This document shows, one piece after another, positions 43,192 to 51,372 of a stretch of 64,000 nucleotides of DNA (the first letter of the stretch is position 1; each line of letters opens with the position of its first letter). Origin of the DNA: a bacterium (GTDB lineage: Bacteria > Vulcanimicrobiota > Xenobia > Xenobiales > JADMJV01); contig JAFEBA010000050.1 in NCBI GenBank assembly GCA_018266105.1, positions 1 through 64,000 on the forward strand, in the 5' to 3' direction. A program made the position numbers and the translations under genes. The notes beneath the pieces were generated by a model that saw nothing but the letters and a program-made list of their open reading frames with translations, was not told the origin of the DNA and made no database searches.

Positions 43192-43956
43192 TCACGAAAC
43201 ATCAATGACTGATCCATTCACAGTAACGGTCGCCCGAAGAATAGCTGCCATCTTTCGCAATGGTGCAAAGGCGGTGCCAGACAAAAAGCGGATCGGACTC
43301 AAAACAGCGCCATTAAGCGTCACTTGTGAGGTGGCTGGGTCAAATCCGACAGTGGCCCCTGTGAAGCGTTCTGCGAATTGACGGACGGGCAAGAAGACAG
43401 TCCCGTCCAAAGTATCCAAATTCTTAAACTGGTCTCCCTTTACGATTACGGTCCAGGTCTTCTCGTGAACGTTATAATCCACATCCAGATTAACACGCTG
43501 GATACCCGAGTTACGTAGGTTGGCCATCAACCTTTCGTAGTCTCGATATTCGGCCATGCGCTGAAAAACGATGCAACCAGCCGATCCCGGTACATTATGG
43601 TCGAAGTGGATGCCAAATTCGGAACGACTAATCGAGTCGCCACTAAAACCGTCGTTTACCACCACAGAAAGGGGATCAATATTATAAAAAGTTCCTTCCA
43701 CACCGATAGTTTCAGGCTGAAAAGTCGGATCAGTCCAGACCTCATAGTTGGCCACCCCGGCAAAACGACAACGGGGAATCGGCCCCCTTTTTCGCAAAGC
43801 CTCCGCACCTTGAAATTGGAAATTCGGAAGGCCGGAGGAGACCAGAAAGTGGTCTGTGTCAACAGCGTTATCGTCCAGCACGCTAAGGGTCCCCAGCAGA
43901 AATTCTTGGGTTCTGAACTCGCTAAGATTCATTCGAAAACGAAGGGTTATTGCCAT
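43192..43956 (-). CDS. L,D-transpeptidase-like domain plus copper-amine-oxidase-N (stalk) domain
   Basis: 254 aa, no signal peptide. Residues about 70-155 contain SRSEFGIHFDHNVPGSAGCI (His117, His120, Cys128), a YkuD-like arrangement of His and Cys; the usual HxxGxxxxxSHGC is not exact. Residues about 185-253 are a Cu-amine-oxidase N-like (stalk) domain: TVFLPVRQFAERFTGATVGF, DPATSQVTLNGAVL, FAPLRKMAAILRATVTV. Such domains bind cell walls or polymers. It follows the amidase gene by 10 bp on the same strand, so they act together. It may cross-link or cleave peptidoglycan, or mimic it without activity. Confidence 0.72.
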   Translation of the reverse strand: MAITLRFRMNLSEFRTQEFLLGTLSVLDDNAVDTDHFLVSSGLPNFQFQGAEALRKRGPIPRCRFAGVANYEVWTDPTFQPETIGVEGTFYNIDPLSVVVNDGFSGDSISRSEFGIHFDHNVPGSAGCIVFQRMAEYRDYERLMANLRNSGIQRVNLDVDYNVHEKTWTVIVKGDQFKNLDTLDGTVFLPVRQFAERFTGATVGFDPATSQVTLNGAVLSPIRFLSGTAFAPLRKMAAILRATVTVNGSVIDVS

Positions 43957-43966
43957 TGTACGCTCC

Positions 43967-44629
43967 TCAGATCAAGAATGGGCGAACTACATCGCCGATG
44001 CGCAGAAAAGATTCGTCTGACTGGCGAGCCTCAATGCCCGTCTCACGCACGCGATAGATGGGGCCCATCTTGATGACCTGGGCAAAAGCCGCGTCAAAAT
44101 CAGAGAACTGCGCCTGATAGGCGCTAACCCTTTCCCGAAGCTGCTCAGCGCTGGCCTTGGCCACCGCTCGCAGTTCCTGAGCGCTTCCGTTGCTGGCCTG
44201 AAGAATTACATCCCAACGCACGTCACCGCGAACAGGATCCCCCCAGACATCCACTCCGTCTGCGTTGTCGAGGAAGTACCCGTCATCCATGGCATATTCA
44301 GCGTGAGTGCGAACCAGGCTTAGATCAACCCCTTTTACCAGCGCGATCTGTGAAGCAACAAAGGCTGCCGCTTCAACCTGTAGGGCGGTGATCGGCTGCG
44401 CACCGTAGTCGTTGGTGCTCGCCTCGATCATGGCACACATCGAAATACCAATATTGTCGGTGTTACGACGATAGGTGTGGGCCAGACGCTGATCAGTAGG
44501 GTGTTGCTTGCGCACCTCGGCGACTCCGGCTTGGGAATCGTAGGCGACAAGGTAGTGATAGTCAGACTTGTCAAGCGAATTGGGCAAGTAATTGCCGGCG
44601 GTCCAGTGGAAAGTGATCCGTTGTGACAT
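43967..44629 (-). CDS. N-acetylmuramoyl-L-alanine amidase (Amidase_2-like)
   Basis: 220 aa, ATG with AGGAAGAT upstream. ITFHWTAGNYLPNSLDKSDY (zinc ligand His8), LAHTYRRNTDNIGISMCAMI (His51) and LVRTHAEYAMDDGYFLDNAD (His109), with GDVRWD (Asp140), make up the amidase_2 zinc site and catalytic surroundings. It cleaves the bond between muramic acid and the peptide stem. No signal peptide, as in phage or toxin-type amidases, so it would need a lysis or secretion route. The C-terminal about 80 residues are uncharacterised. In one unit with the genes at 45814-43192. Confidence 0.85.
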   Translation of the reverse strand: MSQRITFHWTAGNYLPNSLDKSDYHYLVAYDSQAGVAEVRKQHPTDQRLAHTYRRNTDNIGISMCAMIEASTNDYGAQPITALQVEAAAFVASQIALVKGVDLSLVRTHAEYAMDDGYFLDNADGVDVWGDPVRGDVRWDVILQASNGSAQELRAVAKASAEQLRERVSAYQAQFSDFDAAFAQVIKMGPIYRVRETGIEARQSDESFLRIGDVVRPFLI

Positions 44630-44648
44630 TTATCTTCCTCTAATCTAC

Positions 44649-44990
44649 TCAGACCAATACAAACTTGAAGGCGGCCGTTACCACGTTCAAGAAGTTGGTT
44701 AAAGAGACAATGATGGCGACCGAATCCTGCAACGCCTCAAGTTTCTCGCGAGCATCCTTCGTGGCGGCGGACAGTCCGGTTTCGTTCGCCTGCAGAACCG
44801 CGAGGATCTGCCCGAGCAAGAGGGTCTCGACTCTCTCCGTAAGGTCATCAATCTTAGAGGCGACTTTTGCGAAGGTGGTCCGGTCAGACTGTGGCCGGCT
44901 GGCAATAAAGGTAAAGACCGTTAATGAGAAGGCAGTATCTCTGACGAGGAGCATATCTGCGTGCAATTTTTCTAAATCGGCTTGAGACAT
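44649..44990 (-). CDS. Small protein with C-terminal membrane segment, 113 aa
   Basis: The ATG at 44990 (MSQADLEKLHADMLLVRDTA) is preferred to one three codons earlier. Helical N-terminal part, with VASKIDDLTERVETLLLGQI, and a hydrophobic end SVAIIVSLTNFLNVVTAAFK that may insert in a membrane. Its size and place before an amidase lacking a signal peptide recall holin/lysis-cassette organisation, but the single TM at the C-terminus does not match a known holin class. Function unknown. Confidence 0.62.
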   Translation of the reverse strand: MSQADLEKLHADMLLVRDTAFSLTVFTFIASRPQSDRTTFAKVASKIDDLTERVETLLLGQILAVLQANETGLSAATKDAREKLEALQDSVAIIVSLTNFLNVVTAAFKFVLV

Positions 44991-45007
44991 GGGAAGCACT
45001 CCTAATC

Positions 45008-45814
45008 TTAATTCTGTTTTCCAGCGATGGCATCAAACTGGGCTCGAAGTCCTTTGGCGCTAGCGGAAGCCTGCTGCAGATCCGAGTTCGGCTTGTAGAG
45101 TTGATAAATTTCGGCGCGCTTTTTTACCCAATCCTCCGGCTTCTCGACCGCCTTCTCGGACTGAAGTTCGGGCAAAATCTGCACGGCTTCACGTTGCTGG
45201 CCCGCATCCAAGAAATCGCTCTTGGCCGACTTGGCCAAAGCAGCGCAGAGCAGTTCTTGGGTGGCAACTTCAATCTCCAAACTCTTAGCGTGTTGCTCAA
45301 AATGGTCTCGCAACGCCCCACACAACTCAGCGCGAAAGATCGCTTGGCCTATTTTACCTATTAGCCCCCCCTCGTCTTTAAAGAAGGGGTTGCCGCGAAG
45401 CTCCTTGCCGAGTTCTCCAACCTGAGCAGCCAATCCATCGAGGGCCTTCCCTCCCTGTTCCGGGGCATCCGAGTTGACCAGATCGGAGAGAGCGGAAAAA
45501 TAGGCTTTCAACAGAGCGTTGTGCTCACGGAGTTTAGCGTACAACTCTAATCGATCGCGGTCGATCTGAGCTTTGCTAAGATACATCTTGTCATCCACGG
45601 GACTGAGGCGGTCCAACCCCAACAACTTCCAAGAGGTCGCATCGACCTGGACTGTTTCCGCAACTGCGATAGCCTTCTCCACTTTTTCTGAGTGAGCGAT
45701 ACCAGACTTAGCGAAGTTCTTATAAGCATCAAGGTTGCAGCAACCGGACACGTAAAGCGCCAAGGCGCCAATGAAAACTTGTTTTAAATGGTGGCGGGAT
45801 TTCAATAATTGCAT
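45008..45814 (-). CDS. Lipoprotein, 268 aa, first gene of the amidase unit
   Basis: The ATG at 45814 gives MQLLKSRHHLKQVFIGALAL then YVSG|CCN, a signal peptide with lipobox (Cys25 or nearby). The mature chain is helical and charged (KAQIDRDRLELYAKLREHNA, AVQILPELQSEKAVEKPEDW) with no recognised enzyme domain. It resembles coiled-coil periplasmic lipoproteins. It starts the minus-strand unit that continues with the small membrane protein, amidase and stalk protein, 17-20 bp apart. An anchoring or immunity role against the wall-active enzymes is possible but unproven. Divergent from the lysozyme gene at 45943. Confidence 0.72.
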   Translation of the reverse strand: MQLLKSRHHLKQVFIGALALYVSGCCNLDAYKNFAKSGIAHSEKVEKAIAVAETVQVDATSWKLLGLDRLSPVDDKMYLSKAQIDRDRLELYAKLREHNALLKAYFSALSDLVNSDAPEQGGKALDGLAAQVGELGKELRGNPFFKDEGGLIGKIGQAIFRAELCGALRDHFEQHAKSLEIEVATQELLCAALAKSAKSDFLDAGQQREAVQILPELQSEKAVEKPEDWVKKRAEIYQLYKPNSDLQQASASAKGLRAQFDAIAGKQN

Positions 45815-45942
45815 GACACCGGCTCTTTTACGGCCGTTCTCAAAAACTCTGACCACTTGGCTAAATTTTCTCGCCCCCCCGGCGCCGTAGGTTGTCCCCG
45901 GCTGAGGCCCCAACTATCCTGAAGAACGAGAAGGTAGCCACC

Positions 45943-46506
45943 ATGTCCAACATCCTCCAAGCAATCAGTCAGGCCACATCCTTAGGTGACCTCAGCTTCG
46001 AGCAGTTGAAGGCCTTACAGCAAGCGCTCACTCAGCTCGGCTACCAGGCCGAGCCCGATGGACTCATCGGACCCGAAACCCGGGGCGCGTGGGCAAGATT
46101 TAAATCTGATAACGGGATGGACCAACTTGAGCTGGTTGGGCCTTCATCCATTTCAGTCCTGCTCTCGCGATTGCGGCCGGACAGCGCGGGTGTAGAGGTT
46201 CCTAGACCGGCGGTCAGGATTGTCAAGAATTTTGAGGGCTACCGCGATGATGCTTACGACGATGGTGTGGGTGTATGGACTATCGGCTACGGAACAACTA
46301 TTTATCCCGACGGCCAACAGGTGCAGCCGGGCGACCGGGTCACCCGCGACCAGGCCGAGAACTGTCTGGCCTACGACCTGAAAGACACGGCAGAAGCACT
46401 GGCCGGAAGCATCCCCTACTGGGCCTCAATGAATCTCAACCAACAATCAGCACTGATTTCCATCGGATTCAATCTGGGCAAAAATTTCTATGGCCCGATT
46501 CCTTAA
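45943..46506 (+). CDS. Peptidoglycan-binding domain plus truncated GH24 lysozyme
   Basis: ATG at 45943, AGAAGG upstream. 187 aa. Residues about 15-70 are a PG_binding_1 domain (LKALQQALTQLGYQAEPDGL then IGPETRGAWARFKSDNG). Residues 85-187 are a GH24 phage-type lysozyme: VKNFEGYRDDAYDDGVGVW (catalytic Glu), TIGYGTTIYPDG (Thr) and RVTRDQAENCLAYDL, NQQSALISIGFNLGKNF. The usual C-terminal helices (about 50 residues) are missing; the frame stops soon after FYG, and similar-looking codons follow in other frames. No signal peptide. It may be a pseudogene relic of a phage-type enzyme. Confidence 0.75.
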   Translation: MSNILQAISQATSLGDLSFEQLKALQQALTQLGYQAEPDGLIGPETRGAWARFKSDNGMDQLELVGPSSISVLLSRLRPDSAGVEVPRPAVRIVKNFEGYRDDAYDDGVGVWTIGYGTTIYPDGQQVQPGDRVTRDQAENCLAYDLKDTAEALAGSIPYWASMNLNQQSALISIGFNLGKNFYGPIP

Positions 46507-46596
46507 GCTTCAAAAGGAGGCCAATCCAGCTCAGTTTCTTATCCCGAGGGCCCTCTCGATCGCAACGAACTCTTGGTGACCGGATTTCCCAAAGGC

Positions 46597-48255
46597 TTAG
46601 CCGAAAGGGGCGGAAGGGACCGTTTCGGGATTGTCTGCACCCAGGACGTCGGTCTTGACCAACATCACCGGTCGGCCTTTGTGCAAAGCCATGTCGGCCA
46701 GGGCCTCGAAGTTTTTGCGGGGCAGAATGGTCTTGGGGGATTTGATGGCAGGGATCCAGCGGAAGGCGTGTTGACCGACCTTTTCATTGTTGGCGGTTTT
46801 ACGCCATTCGCGGGGGGCCAAGCCGAAGATGGGGGTCAGGTGACTGGCCAGTTCGGCGGCGAGGGTCTCGAGTCCGGGGTTTAACTTGCCTTCGGCGATC
46901 GCCTTTTTCCAATCGGAGCCGGCCGCATAGAGCGCTTGCGAGGAATCCTGGGAGCAGTTTTGGGCGGCCGTGACCTGCGAGGAGCCATCCCCATGGCCGG
47001 AGCGATAGCGCGCCATGACTTCTTCCAGACGCTGTTCGAGGATGTCCGAAGGTGCGGACCCTTTTGAGTCGTCAAACAGCTCGGGAATGGGGACGAGGGC
47101 GTCGGTGACGGGACGGTCGTAGAGGTAGCCTCGCGTGGTATCGCCCATGTAGGCGTGCCACTGCTGGCTGCCGGAGATCACTCCGCCGCGGTTGTGAGCG
47201 TAGACCTGCTTGTATTCGACCTCGAAGCGGGGTTCCTGAGTGAATTCATCCTTCACCACTTTGGCCAGTCCGAAGGAGAAGTGGCCGGCGTAAATGCCCA
47301 TCATGGCGGGGGCTCCCACGGCTCCGCCAAAAAGGTGGAGGACCAGGGCCTGGTCGCCCAGTTTGAAGAGATCGGCCGCCTTGCGGGCCAATGAGGGCGT
47401 GGGCTGTTCGGAGCTCTCGGCGGGAACCAGCAGAGTTTTGCCCATCTGGCCTTTGCACTGCTCCTCCAACCTCCAGTTTTCGTTCCTCAAACAGTGCGAG
47501 GAGGATTGTTGACCCCGGATCAGCTGGTCCGGGGGAAGGTCGAAGAGTTCCTTGGGCTCGAGAGCGGCGACCACCATCGTTCCCTTGGGGTCGGGTTCGG
47601 CGTAGAGATACCAGCCTTTGCTGTTGGCCCGGCGGTCGGCCATGGGGGCCAGATCGCCGCGCCCCTGAGTGCGCACTTGCTGGCTGGGACCGTCGAATTG
47701 CTTGGTCTCAGGGTTATAGTGGCGAACTTTCCAGGTATGGGCGTCGATTTTCTCTTCGAAGGTGACCAGGGCTTTGTGGGTGCCGGAAATTTGGACCGGC
47801 TCGCGCTCGATGCGCAACTCTCCGTCCACCAGCCGAGGACTTTTGAGGCTGACCAGCATGTCATCTTGGGGACGGGCTCCGGCCAGGCTCTCCAGCGGAG
47901 ACACTTGCTGCCAACCATTGATTCGGTCGGGGTGGATGTGTCCCTTGCCTTTACTTTTGGCGGTGCGCTTGGAGAATTCGACGTCGGTGGTGACGCGCTC
48001 GACCCAGCCGGTTTCCTGGAAATTGAGCCAGACTTTCTTGCCCTTGAGGTTGGCGTGCTGGCCGGGCGCCTGGAGAACCTCCAGATAAACGCCCCCTTGG
48101 CGGCGAGATCCGGCGGAGGGCAGGACCAGTCGCCCGGCCCATTCGGCGGTGGGCTTCCAGCAGCGGCTGGTGTCTTCGACGAGCGTGGGGGCGGGCGCAC
48201 TGGCTTGATTGGAGCGCAAAATCGGGGCGGGAGTTGAAATCAAGCCGACGTTCAT
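46597..48255 (-). CDS. Soluble 'Abi/CAAX-type' domain protein without the membrane protease part
   Basis: The ATG at 48255 (MNVGLISTPAP) is preferred to one upstream. 552 aa. The chain matches by eye the soluble region of cyanobacterial proteins annotated as Abi (CAAX) family protease: GVYLEVLQAPGQHANLKGKK, HPDRINGWQQVSPLESLAGA, KGWYLYAEPDPKGTMVVAAL, FEVEYKQVYAHNRGGVISGS, QNCSQDSSQALYAAG. No CPBP membrane protease motif (EExxxR) or TM helices are present. It could bind or process a partner; the QNCSQDSSQAL motif, with Cys, may be catalytic in the family. Isolated gene, tail-to-tail with the lysozyme. Confidence 0.72.
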   Translation of the reverse strand: MNVGLISTPAPILRSNQASAPAPTLVEDTSRCWKPTAEWAGRLVLPSAGSRRQGGVYLEVLQAPGQHANLKGKKVWLNFQETGWVERVTTDVEFSKRTAKSKGKGHIHPDRINGWQQVSPLESLAGARPQDDMLVSLKSPRLVDGELRIEREPVQISGTHKALVTFEEKIDAHTWKVRHYNPETKQFDGPSQQVRTQGRGDLAPMADRRANSKGWYLYAEPDPKGTMVVAALEPKELFDLPPDQLIRGQQSSSHCLRNENWRLEEQCKGQMGKTLLVPAESSEQPTPSLARKAADLFKLGDQALVLHLFGGAVGAPAMMGIYAGHFSFGLAKVVKDEFTQEPRFEVEYKQVYAHNRGGVISGSQQWHAYMGDTTRGYLYDRPVTDALVPIPELFDDSKGSAPSDILEQRLEEVMARYRSGHGDGSSQVTAAQNCSQDSSQALYAAGSDWKKAIAEGKLNPGLETLAAELASHLTPIFGLAPREWRKTANNEKVGQHAFRWIPAIKSPKTILPRKNFEALADMALHKGRPVMLVKTDVLGADNPETVPSAPFG

Positions 48256-48357
48256 CTGTCCACAGTCTAGCGCACGGGCATTGCGGCCACTTTGACCAGC
48301 TGTTAACAATTTGTTCTCAAGCTCCCTACTTTCTCAAAGTGGGTTTGAGCCAATGCT

Positions 48358-50343
48358 TCAGCGAGCCGGCCCCACCGAGGGCAGGTCGGCGCACTGATTA
48401 CCCGGGCCCAGTGGAAGCGGAGTTCCCGCGCCACCCGTACGCGGAACGTAAAAGAGGCGCGCGGCCGGTCCTCGACCGTCGACGTAGATAAAACCTGATT
48501 TGTCCGGCAAGTAGCGAGGGTGATGCACGTCGGTTTGTCCGGTGGCAACGGGGACTGGAGTCCCCAGGCTGTAGCCATTAGGACTGGTGGCAGCAAAGTT
48601 ATTGGTGGCATAGAAAAGGTTGCTGTCCCAACCCCAGATCACCTCGGATCCGTCCGGGCTAATACTCACCCCTCCGGTGCGCCCTCGATTCTGAGCCACG
48701 TCCAGTGAGGGGTCAATGGGTTGATCCGGAGTGCACTGGCGGGAATCGGCCTCCACCGCCCAGATCCCATCGATATGAAAGACATTGATTAACGTGCGCC
48801 AGGTCCGATGGAAGTTCATAATGACCACGTCCTTGCCGCCGCAGCGGGCGCTACTTAAATTGAAGATCTGGTCAAAGGCTCGTGGGCCCCAGACTCGATT
48901 GCGAATCTCGGTGCCGGTCGCATCCAGGGCAATGTAATCCACAAATTTCTGGTCCGGGTTGCCCCCGGTAAAAAAGAAGCGACTGCCGTTGGCGGAAAGA
49001 CAGCAGGCATCCACCGGACCCAGGCCTCCCAGCACCATTCGCAGATTGGTCCCGTCGCTATTGGCGCGGTAGAGGTTCCCGCCAGAAATGAAAACCACTT
49101 CTTCTCCGCTCGGAGACCACTGACCGAAGTCCACGTCCTGATTGGGGAACCCCACCACCCGGGTGTGCTCCTGCCCCAGGCGGGTCATCTTCCACAGCTC
49201 CCAATGACCGTTGCTGGTCAAGGTCCGATAGAGAATCCAGGGCTCCTTGGTGGTCCGCAGGTAACCTTGCACAGGAAAATAACCGAATTTCTCTCCGCCC
49301 CGCCGATCGCGGACGCGGCAACGAATTTTATATCCGTTGCCGCCGCTGTCGCGCTTATCCGGGGCCCAGGAGGTCCGTCCCACCCACTCGCGCTTCTCCA
49401 AAGACCATTCCATACGGCAACTGCCGGAATTTCCAAATTTCCCCCCTCGCGTGGCCGGATCGAGAGCGGAGCCGGACGAATCCACCGCTTCTAAAACCTC
49501 CCAGTCCAGAAAAGGGGGGTCGCCATCGCGATCTTTTACCCGAACTTCCAGGGTCAGCGTGCTGGTAATGTCCATCACCTTACCCAGGGCTGGTCCGGCG
49601 GGATTATCCAGGTTGGGCAAAGCCAGGAGATTTTCGATGTCCGGGTCCTGGTTGGTCCCTCGGACGTTGCCGGCGTAGGCGACCGCAGCTGGAGAATCGC
49701 CGATTTGATTGCTGGTCACGCCGGTGGCCTGAAGAATCCCCTGAGCGTATTCGACCTGACCGGAAGGGAAGAGGCTGACGGTCCAGGCAGACCCGGCACC
49801 GGTCAGAGTCGAACCAGAGGCCTGGATTCCCTGGGCCACGGCGATACGGTAAGCACCGTCAAAACCCTCGCCATCGGATGCCACTCTCCCCTGGCTGTCG
49901 AAAGCGAAGAGACGTGCTGCCAGAGGGGTCTGGGTTTGCCACCACTGGCTCAGGTCCAACTCGGCCTGAGTCGCAATGGGACCCCAGTTGGGGCCTCCCC
50001 AGCGACCCACAAAGAAAGCCACCCGGGGTCGGTCCTGTTCGATCTTCCAAACTTCGCTGACCTGGGGATCGACTTCCCCTTCCAGCTGCAGCAAAGTGGA
50101 AGAATAGGAACTGCTGGGACTGGTCGGCACGGCCACAGCCACCGGGATGCTCTTGGCCAGAGCCGTCTGACGGGCTTTGCGCAGAAAGGCCACCAGTTGC
50201 TCCGCCGTTTCCTTGCTGCTGAGGTTATCTCGTTGCCTTTTGCTGCCGCTGGCCGTCAGACCCACCAGCAGTGCCACCAGCACCAGGGCCAGCATGACCT
50301 CAAGCAGACTGTAACCTTTTGCCCGGCTCTTTTGCCACTTCAT
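48358..50343 (-). CDS. GspH-like pseudopilin fused to a beta-propeller (TolB/WD40-like)
   Basis: 661 aa, an unusually long pseudopilin. Prepilin leader MKWQKSRAKG, then YSLLEVMLALVLVALLVGLT with Glu+5, then a GspH-like globular part to about 230. From about 340 onward are TolB-like blades (ILYRTLTSNGHWELWKMTRL, FGQWSPSGEEVVFISGGNLY, GGVSISPDGSEVIWGWDSNL, PRYLPDKSGFIYVDG). The region between contains a cadherin-like strand cluster. The protein would sit at the pilus tip with the propeller exposed to bind a partner. It is the last gene of cluster 2. Confidence 0.8.
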   Translation of the reverse strand: MKWQKSRAKGYSLLEVMLALVLVALLVGLTASGSKRQRDNLSSKETAEQLVAFLRKARQTALAKSIPVAVAVPTSPSSSYSSTLLQLEGEVDPQVSEVWKIEQDRPRVAFFVGRWGGPNWGPIATQAELDLSQWWQTQTPLAARLFAFDSQGRVASDGEGFDGAYRIAVAQGIQASGSTLTGAGSAWTVSLFPSGQVEYAQGILQATGVTSNQIGDSPAAVAYAGNVRGTNQDPDIENLLALPNLDNPAGPALGKVMDITSTLTLEVRVKDRDGDPPFLDWEVLEAVDSSGSALDPATRGGKFGNSGSCRMEWSLEKREWVGRTSWAPDKRDSGGNGYKIRCRVRDRRGGEKFGYFPVQGYLRTTKEPWILYRTLTSNGHWELWKMTRLGQEHTRVVGFPNQDVDFGQWSPSGEEVVFISGGNLYRANSDGTNLRMVLGGLGPVDACCLSANGSRFFFTGGNPDQKFVDYIALDATGTEIRNRVWGPRAFDQIFNLSSARCGGKDVVIMNFHRTWRTLINVFHIDGIWAVEADSRQCTPDQPIDPSLDVAQNRGRTGGVSISPDGSEVIWGWDSNLFYATNNFAATSPNGYSLGTPVPVATGQTDVHHPRYLPDKSGFIYVDGRGPAARLFYVPRTGGAGTPLPLGPGNQCADLPSVGPAR

Positions 50344-50344
50344 G

Positions 50345-50803
50345 CTAAAACGTCCCCGAATCGACCAGGTTGATGAGCAGACCGCGCTGGCCCGCCTTCA
50401 GCGAAAATTCCCCCGTCAAACGATGGCGAACCGGATTGCTGGCGTCCCCCACCTGGCCCACCACCGTGACCCGCAAAATGTCGTAAGGGCCGGCCGCCCA
50501 GCGGCGGTCGCAGTGCACCTGGAAACGGCCGATCTCTTGATCGGAAGCCAGGTTCCTCACGCTTTCGCTGTAGGCAAAGACCTCCTGATTGCCTCCCAGG
50601 TTGGGGGGGAACCTGCCATCGTTGAGCAGTTTTACCCTGACCGTTTCCAGCCCGCTCATGGCCACCTCTCGAGCCTGCAACTTCTGTCGGGTGAGCTGAG
50701 CCACCCGGGCCTCGGCGGTTTTCTTGGCTAAGAATCCGGAGACCAGGACAAACAGGCAACTCACCAGCAAAAGCACCAAAATCAGGGCCGACCCTCGTCT
50801 CAA
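50345..50803 (-). CDS. GspK/PilX-like minor pseudopilin, cluster 2
   Basis: 152 aa. TTG start that overlaps the upstream stop (TTGA). MRRGSALILVLLLVSCLFVL is a type III-like leader plus helix without Glu+5, the hallmark of GspK/PilX-type tip proteins. GspK is normally about 300 aa with a second domain; here only a short globular part remains, including SDQEIGRFQVHCDRRWAAGP. So it is more PilX-like. It is transcribed with the flanking pseudopilins. Confidence 0.72.
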   Translation of the reverse strand: MRRGSALILVLLLVSCLFVLVSGFLAKKTAEARVAQLTRQKLQAREVAMSGLETVRVKLLNDGRFPPNLGGNQEVFAYSESVRNLASDQEIGRFQVHCDRRWAAGPYDILRVTVVGQVGDASNPVRHRLTGEFSLKAGQRGLLINLVDSGTF

Positions 50804-51372
50804 GGTGCCTCCTTGACCGGCAGGTAGACGGACACGTGGAAAAGGCTGTCCTGTTGGACCCCGCGCACTTCCAAATCGACCCGCGGCCCTGAGCGGGTGG
50901 CGGAGAAGGAGGACAAACCAAAAATCACCGGGGTCGAGCTGGCCTGGCTGGTATTGCCGCGAACCGGCCGCAGATCCCGTAACAGGAAACCGGTGCTCGA
51001 TTCCAGCCGAAAATGGACCTCCACATTGTAAGGGTCTCTTTGGGGAGCGAGCGGAACCAGCGAAACGCTGCCCGGGGGAGGCCAGAGCCAGGGCAACCTC
51101 TGTCGGCTCTCCTCGTAGGTCAGATTGAGGGTTGGATCCACCCGGGTCAGAATCAGTTCGCCCGGATTGCTGGCGTTCACTCGAAAAGCAGTGCTGATTT
51201 CATCGGTGACCACCTGGATGGCGGACAGCAGCTCCACCTTGCGACTGCTGCCCTCAGAAAACCGGTCGAGGCGGGCCAGGCGCAAATAGCCTTCGGCCAC
51301 CAGATAAAGCACCAGTCCCATCAGGGCCAGCGCCATGATCGCCTCGACCAGGCTGAAAGCCCTGCGCCTCAA
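50800..51372 (-). CDS. GspJ-like pseudopilin, cluster 2
   Basis: The frame is open from 51432, but the TTG at 51372 overlaps the previous stop (TTGA) and gives MRRRAFSLVEAIMALALMGL with the conserved Phe+1 and Glu+5, so it is used. 190 aa. The mature domain (VVTDEISTAFRVNASNPGEL, RDPYNVEVHFRLESSTGFLL) is the size and style of GspJ. It forms a coupled unit with its neighbours and likely forms the pseudopilus tip with GspI and GspK. Confidence 0.77.
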   Translation of the reverse strand: MRRRAFSLVEAIMALALMGLVLYLVAEGYLRLARLDRFSEGSSRKVELLSAIQVVTDEISTAFRVNASNPGELILTRVDPTLNLTYEESRQRLPWLWPPPGSVSLVPLAPQRDPYNVEVHFRLESSTGFLLRDLRPVRGNTSQASSTPVIFGLSSFSATRSGPRVDLEVRGVQQDSLFHVSVYLPVKEAP

